Assembly (NCBI GenBank): GCA_934646965.1
Contig: CAKUEZ010000082.1
Coordinates: 1 to 8,852 of the forward strand
Direction: 5' to 3'
DNA: 8,852 nt
Source: an uncultured Collinsella sp.
GTDB taxonomy: Bacteria > Actinomycetota > Coriobacteriia > Coriobacteriales > Coriobacteriaceae
The notes under the pieces were generated by a model that saw nothing but the letters and a program-made list of their open reading frames with translations, searched no databases and was not told where the DNA came from. The translations under genes and the position numbers were made by a program. Every line of letters starts with the position of its first letter. Position 1 is the stretch's first letter. Positions 5,996 to 8,852 of this stretch are shown here, in pieces.

Positions 5996-7045
5996 CTAGT
6001 ACACCATGCCCATGGCGTCCTGAACCTCGGCCAGGGTCTGCTCGGCGATCTCGTTGGCGCGACGATTGCCCTCGTGCAGCACGTCCTTCACGTAGTCGAG
6101 GTCGTTCTCGTAGCGCTGGCGACGCTCGCGGATCGGGGCGAAGTACTCGTTGACGGCCTCGGTCACGTACTTCTTGAGCTGGCCGGAGCCGCCCATGCCG
6201 ATCTCCTCGGCAATCTCGACCTCGGAGCGGCCGGTGCAAATGGCGGCCGTCGAAAGCAGGCCGGACACGCCGGGACGGTTCTCGGGATCAAACGTGATCA
6301 TGCGTTCGGAGTCTGTCTGGCTCTTCTTGATGCGCTTGGCCGTCTCCTCGGCGGTCATCGAAATGTTGATGGCATTGCCGTAGCTCTTGCTCATCTTGCG
6401 ACCGTCCAGGCCGGGCAGCAGCGGGGTCTCGGACAGCAGTGCGTCGACCTCGGGGAACACCTTGCCGTAGCGGTTGTTAAAACGGCGGGCGATGGTGCGG
6501 GTGAGCTCGATGTGCGGCAGCTGGTCGCGACCGACGGGCACGACGTTACCCTTGCAGAACAGGATGTCGCAGGCCTGATGCACCGGGTAGGTGAGCAGAA
6601 GGCCGGTGAGCTCGTGGCCCGAGGCCTCCATCTCGGCTTTGACCGTGGGGTTGCGCGCCAGCTCGGCCTCGGACACCAGCGACAGGAACGGCAGCATGAG
6701 CTGGTTGGCGGCGGGCACGGCAGAGTGCGCGTAGATCATGGTCTTGTCCGGGTCGATGCCGCAGGCGAGGTAGTCCATGACCATGTTGTACACGTTGTCC
6801 TGGATGTGCTCGGTGGTGTCGCGGTCGGTGATGACCTGGTAGTCGGCGATGAGCACGTTGGTCTTGGCGCCCATGTTCTGCAGCTCAACGCGGCCTTTGA
6901 GGGTTCCGAAGTAGTGGCCCAGGTGCAGACGGCCGGTGGGGCGGTCGCCGGTGAGCATGGTGAACTTCTCGGGCGTCTTGGCCAGGCCCTCGCGAATGGC
7001 GTTGCTCTTTTGCAGCGCGACTTCGTAGCTGTTCTCGTTTGGCAT
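5996..7045 (-). CDS. trpS: Tryptophanyl-tRNA synthetase
   Basis: Class I aminoacyl-tRNA synthetase charging tRNA-Trp with tryptophan using ATP, in the cytosol; essential. The 349 residues fit the family. The HIGH-type signature reads TGDRPTGRLHLGHYFG (HLGH at 41-44), and the KMSKS loop is intact in DGRKMSKSYGNA (KMSKS 217-221). Between them, ADYQVITD, the GLLLTYPVHQACDIL segment and VPVGRDQLPHIELTR are typical of the TrpRS catalytic fold and its tryptophan pocket. The RPTGRLHLGHY form belongs to the TrpRS subtype with an extra-long first motif rather than the E. coli-like GxxPSGxLTxGNY form. Start: ATG at 7045 with AGGAG 5 bases upstream; 45 further in-frame codons upstream look unrelated to the family. 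It is transcribed in the same direction as the glycosyltransferase gene, with a 160-bp gap. Confidence 0.95.
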   Translation of the reverse strand: MPNENSYEVALQKSNAIREGLAKTPEKFTMLTGDRPTGRLHLGHYFGTLKGRVELQNMGAKTNVLIADYQVITDRDTTEHIQDNVYNMVMDYLACGIDPDKTMIYAHSAVPAANQLMLPFLSLVSEAELARNPTVKAEMEASGHELTGLLLTYPVHQACDILFCKGNVVPVGRDQLPHIELTRTIARRFNNRYGKVFPEVDALLSETPLLPGLDGRKMSKSYGNAINISMTAEETAKRIKKSQTDSERMITFDPENRPGVSGLLSTAAICTGRSEVEIAEEIGMGGSGQLKKYVTEAVNEYFAPIRERRQRYENDLDYVKDVLHEGNRRANEIAEQTLAEVQDAMGMVY

Positions 7046-7205
7046 GATTGCTCCTAACGTATGCGAATTGGTCAAGATGATAACGCGTTTAATGAAAGGG
7101 GTGGGGCGTAAGAGGGTGAGGGACTGGTAAGGCGAGGCCCATGCGGCGTTTGTGGTGCGGTTGCGAGCGGCCAGCGGCAACGGGTCACATCCTCGGCAGC
7201 AAACA
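7046..7205 (-). other. Spacer upstream of trpS
   Basis: 160 bp between the glycosyltransferase stop and the trpS start. It is C/T-rich on the minus strand. TTATCAT (around 7077-7083) is a possible -10 box, without a good -35. I see no T-box signature (no GGTGG-ACC motif before a terminator), no tryptophan-rich leader peptide and no strong terminator, so separate transcription of trpS is only suggested. Confidence 0.3.
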
Positions 7206-8405
7206 CTAGCGCCTGTGGTGGCGCTCCTCCTTGCGTTCCTCGGCTGCCTGCTCCTCCTGCTTAAAGGCGGGGTCGTCGGGGGTCACAAGCTCGTCCTCGT
7301 GCGTGCGCTTGTTGTAGTGGTGGCGCAGCACGGGCTCAAACAGGTGCAGATGCTTGGCGAAGGCCGCCGAGCCAATGGCGAGCACGGTAAAGATGAGCAC
7401 GCGCATGGGAACCTCGACCTGGTTGATAGCAGCGGCGCCGGCCGAAAGCATGATGCACCAGGCGTAGATAAGCAGTACAGCCTGCCTTTGGTTGTAGCCC
7501 TCTTGGATCAGACGGTGGTGGATGTGACCCTTGTCGGCCTGTCCGATGCTGATGTGGGCGCGCTTGCGGCGCACGATGGCGCTAAACGTATCGATGATGG
7601 GCACGCCGGCGACGATAAGCGGGATGATGAGCGAGGTGAGCGCGGCGGTGCGGCTCACGTTGAGCAGCGAGATGGAGCCCAGCGCAAAGCCCAGCAGCAG
7701 CGACCCCGAGTCGCCCAGGAAGATGCTCGCGGGGTTGAAGTTGTAGCGCAGAAAAGCCAGGCAAGAGCCAAAGAGCGCGATGGAGAGCGCAGCGGCGTCG
7801 ATGCGGCCCGAAAGCATGGCCATCGTGAACATGGTGAACGATGCAATGCCGCAGATGCCCGTGGCCAGGCCGTCGAGGCCGTCGATGAGGTTGATGATAT
7901 TGGTGAACGCCACCAGGTAGATCACGGTGATGGGGTAGGCGAGCCAGCCGAGCATGATCTCGCCGGGGGCAAACGGGTTGACGATGACGCCGATGCGCAG
8001 GCCGCCGATGCAGGCAATGAGCGCGGCAAGCACCTGGCCGGCCAGTTTTTGCTTGGGCTTGAGCTGGAAGACGTCGTCGATCGCGCCGGTCGCAAAGATT
8101 ACGGCAAAGGAGAGTGCCAGCATGGGGTAGCTGATGTGCAGGCGCGGATGCGGCACCAAAACGGGCGGCCAGCCCAGGTACCAGGTACCCAGAATCTGCA
8201 CGATGCAGGCCACGATGAGGCCCAAAAAGATTGACGTGCCGCCCATGCGCGGAATGGGCTTGGTGTTGATGCGGCGCTTAGAAGGGTAGTCGACGGCGTC
8301 GAGCTTAATCGCCAGACGCTTGACCAGGGGCACCGTGAGGAGGGTCGTGATAAAGGCCGCGGCCGCCACGCATAAGTACGGTATGAAGCTCGTGGATGAA
8401 GCCAT
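7206..8405 (-). CDS. WecA/TagO-type undecaprenyl-phosphate sugar-1-phosphate transferase
   Basis: A polytopic membrane enzyme of glycosyltransferase family 4 (the MraY/WecA/TagO superfamily). It moves a sugar-1-phosphate, most often GlcNAc-1-P, from a UDP-sugar to undecaprenyl phosphate, the first step of teichoic-acid-like or surface polysaccharide synthesis. With the start at 8405 it has 399 residues. Motifs: PSKRRINTKPIPRMGG (41-56), DD at 110-111 in GAIDDVFQLKPKQK, NLIDGLDGLATG (172-183), FLGDSGS (229-235) and HIHHRL (294-299). The last one points to the WecA/TagO branch rather than MraY. Around ten hydrophobic segments alternate with these loops. The C-terminal ~30 residues are a charged cytosolic tail rich in Glu, Lys and Arg. 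The start is uncertain: the ATG at 8405 fits the family N-terminus but lacks a ribosome site, while the ATG at 8477 adds 24 residues. The polymer it serves is not evident. Confidence 0.9.
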   Translation of the reverse strand: MASSTSFIPYLCVAAAAFITTLLTVPLVKRLAIKLDAVDYPSKRRINTKPIPRMGGTSIFLGLIVACIVQILGTWYLGWPPVLVPHPRLHISYPMLALSFAVIFATGAIDDVFQLKPKQKLAGQVLAALIACIGGLRIGVIVNPFAPGEIMLGWLAYPITVIYLVAFTNIINLIDGLDGLATGICGIASFTMFTMAMLSGRIDAAALSIALFGSCLAFLRYNFNPASIFLGDSGSLLLGFALGSISLLNVSRTAALTSLIIPLIVAGVPIIDTFSAIVRRKRAHISIGQADKGHIHHRLIQEGYNQRQAVLLIYAWCIMLSAGAAAINQVEVPMRVLIFTVLAIGSAAFAKHLHLFEPVLRHHYNKRTHEDELVTPDDPAFKQEEQAAEERKEERHHRR

Positions 8406-8477
8406 GAATCGAAAAACCGCCAAGCGTCGAAGGAAAAGGTCAAAGGGTGCTACGCGGCAAAGGCATAGCTGACCCAT

Positions 8478-8598
8478 GATACTCGACCGAGGGGGGGCGG
8501 GGGTTTGCGCCGTGCGATTATCACGGGCTTACCAGATATTAGGCAGCTGAGTCCAATCAAAGAACGACGATATTGAGTTGCAGCGGTGATTTTCGGCA
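8478..8598 (-). promoter_or_regulatory. Upstream region of the glycosyltransferase gene
   Basis: A TAATAT at 8536-8541 (minus strand) could be a -10 box; TTGATT lies upstream but only 13 bases away, so the pair is not canonical. Between it and the gene are runs of G7 and G5 on the + strand (8490-8505 region) and an imperfect GCCGTG/CACGGGC hairpin. No riboswitch family is recognised. Confidence 0.3.
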
Positions 8599-8768
8599 AA
8601 AGAAAACCACCCCCCACGTTACGAAAATGAACCCACCTAAAACAGGTGGGTGCCCTCATCGACTGTTCCAGCGTCCTTAACAACGAAGGATACCTGTACT
8701 AAGTACGACTGTGTGGGCTCCCTAAATAAACGCGACGGTTCACCCAGTTGCTCCGCGGGGGGCGGAAT
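8599..8768 (-). ncRNA. Structured RNA, possibly 6S-like
   Basis: About 170 nt on the minus strand. Its ends pair in a 12-bp helix (8754-8765 with 8607-8618). The two non-Watson-Crick positions are G-U pairs only on the minus strand and become A-C on the plus strand, which fixes the strand. TTTTCTTTT follows the 3' arm (8606-8598), as in a factor-independent terminator. Inside are an 8-bp hairpin ACCCACCT/AGGTGGGT (8631-8651), a 5-bp hairpin (8674-8690), GTAC/GTAC (8696-8706), and GCCC/GGGC (8652-8655 with 8715-8718) enclosing the last two. TATGAT at 8775-8780 would place the start near 8768. Length, end-to-end closing helix and stand-alone position fit 6S RNA, and the 3' hairpin looks familiar from Gram-positive 6S RNAs; this is recollection, not a search. 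Alternatives: another ncRNA family or a leader of the downstream gene. Confidence 0.55.
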
Positions 8769-8774
8769 ACCTAC

Positions 8775-8780
8775 ATCATA
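8775..8780 (-). promoter_or_regulatory. -10 box of the structured RNA
   Basis: TATGAT (minus strand) matches TATAAT in 5 of 6 bases and lies about 7 bases upstream of the paired 5' end of the RNA. The -35 region at standard spacing (CTGGAA) is weak. Confidence 0.45.
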
Positions 8781-8852
8781 AAGCGGCACTTTGTCGATTC
8801 CAGTCTTGACATTACAAAAATCGTGTCGGACGATTACGGCGCCTTGGGCTTG
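8781..8852. other. Right edge of window, no gene seen
   Basis: No coding region can be supported here. A + strand TTGACA (8806-8811) lacks a matching -10 within the usual distance. Confidence 0.3.

Noticed and set aside
5987..7057. 356-codon frame antisense to trpS, and similar long frames antisense to the glycosyltransferase (7152-8234) and degV (4370-5302)
   Set aside because: All are shadows of strongly supported genes on the other strand, with skewed compositions and no recognisable domains.
8450..8683. 77-codon minus-strand ORF upstream of the WecA-like gene
   Set aside because: It overlaps the structured RNA hairpins, has no ribosome site and no domain signal.
8806..8811. TTGACA on the + strand as a promoter at the window edge
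   Set aside because: No acceptable -10 box occurs 16-18 bases downstream within the window.

Overview
This window looks like chromosomal DNA of a high-GC Gram-positive gut anaerobe. Collinsella or a close relative in the Coriobacteriia is the best guess. That is an inference from the high GC content, the strong GGAGG-type ribosome sites, the gene content and the hairpin repeat family; it was not tested against any database. Most genes are recognisable core or metabolic genes. No phage, CRISPR, toxin-antitoxin or defence module is visible.

Layout. The window opens with the 3' end of an L-lactate permease gene (+). Directly after its stop codon comes a 454-bp gene-free element (471-924) made of nested inverted repeats; it looks like a non-autonomous mobile element. 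Five + strand genes follow: ATP-dependent PEP carboxykinase (pckA), a free-standing B3/B4-domain protein, a MarR-type regulator, a DegV/FakB-type lipid-binding protein, and a single-domain O6-alkylguanine-DNA alkyltransferase-like protein. Four copies of one hairpin repeat (arms AAACCACCACAAAG / CTTTGTGGTGGTTT) follow four of these five genes, at or just after the stop codon. They probably act as terminators, and they belong to a dispersed repeat family. Convergent to these genes, on the minus strand, lie trpS (tryptophanyl-tRNA synthetase) and a WecA/TagO-type undecaprenyl-phosphate sugar-1-phosphate transferase. The right end holds a probable structured RNA on the minus strand (about 8600-8768), closed by a 12-bp end-to-end helix and followed by a U-rich tract; a 6S-like RNA is the leading guess.

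The genes do not form one pathway. Lactate permease and pckA both belong to the lactate/pyruvate/PEP part of carbon metabolism. DegV is a fatty-acid carrier family and the WecA-like enzyme starts cell-envelope polymers. Spacers and hairpins suggest mostly single-gene transcription units.

The points most worth a second look are the nested-repeat element with its GGGGACA motif, which also occurs in the loops of the four hairpins; the structured RNA at the right end; and a candidate short transcript or leader between pckA and the B3/B4 gene.
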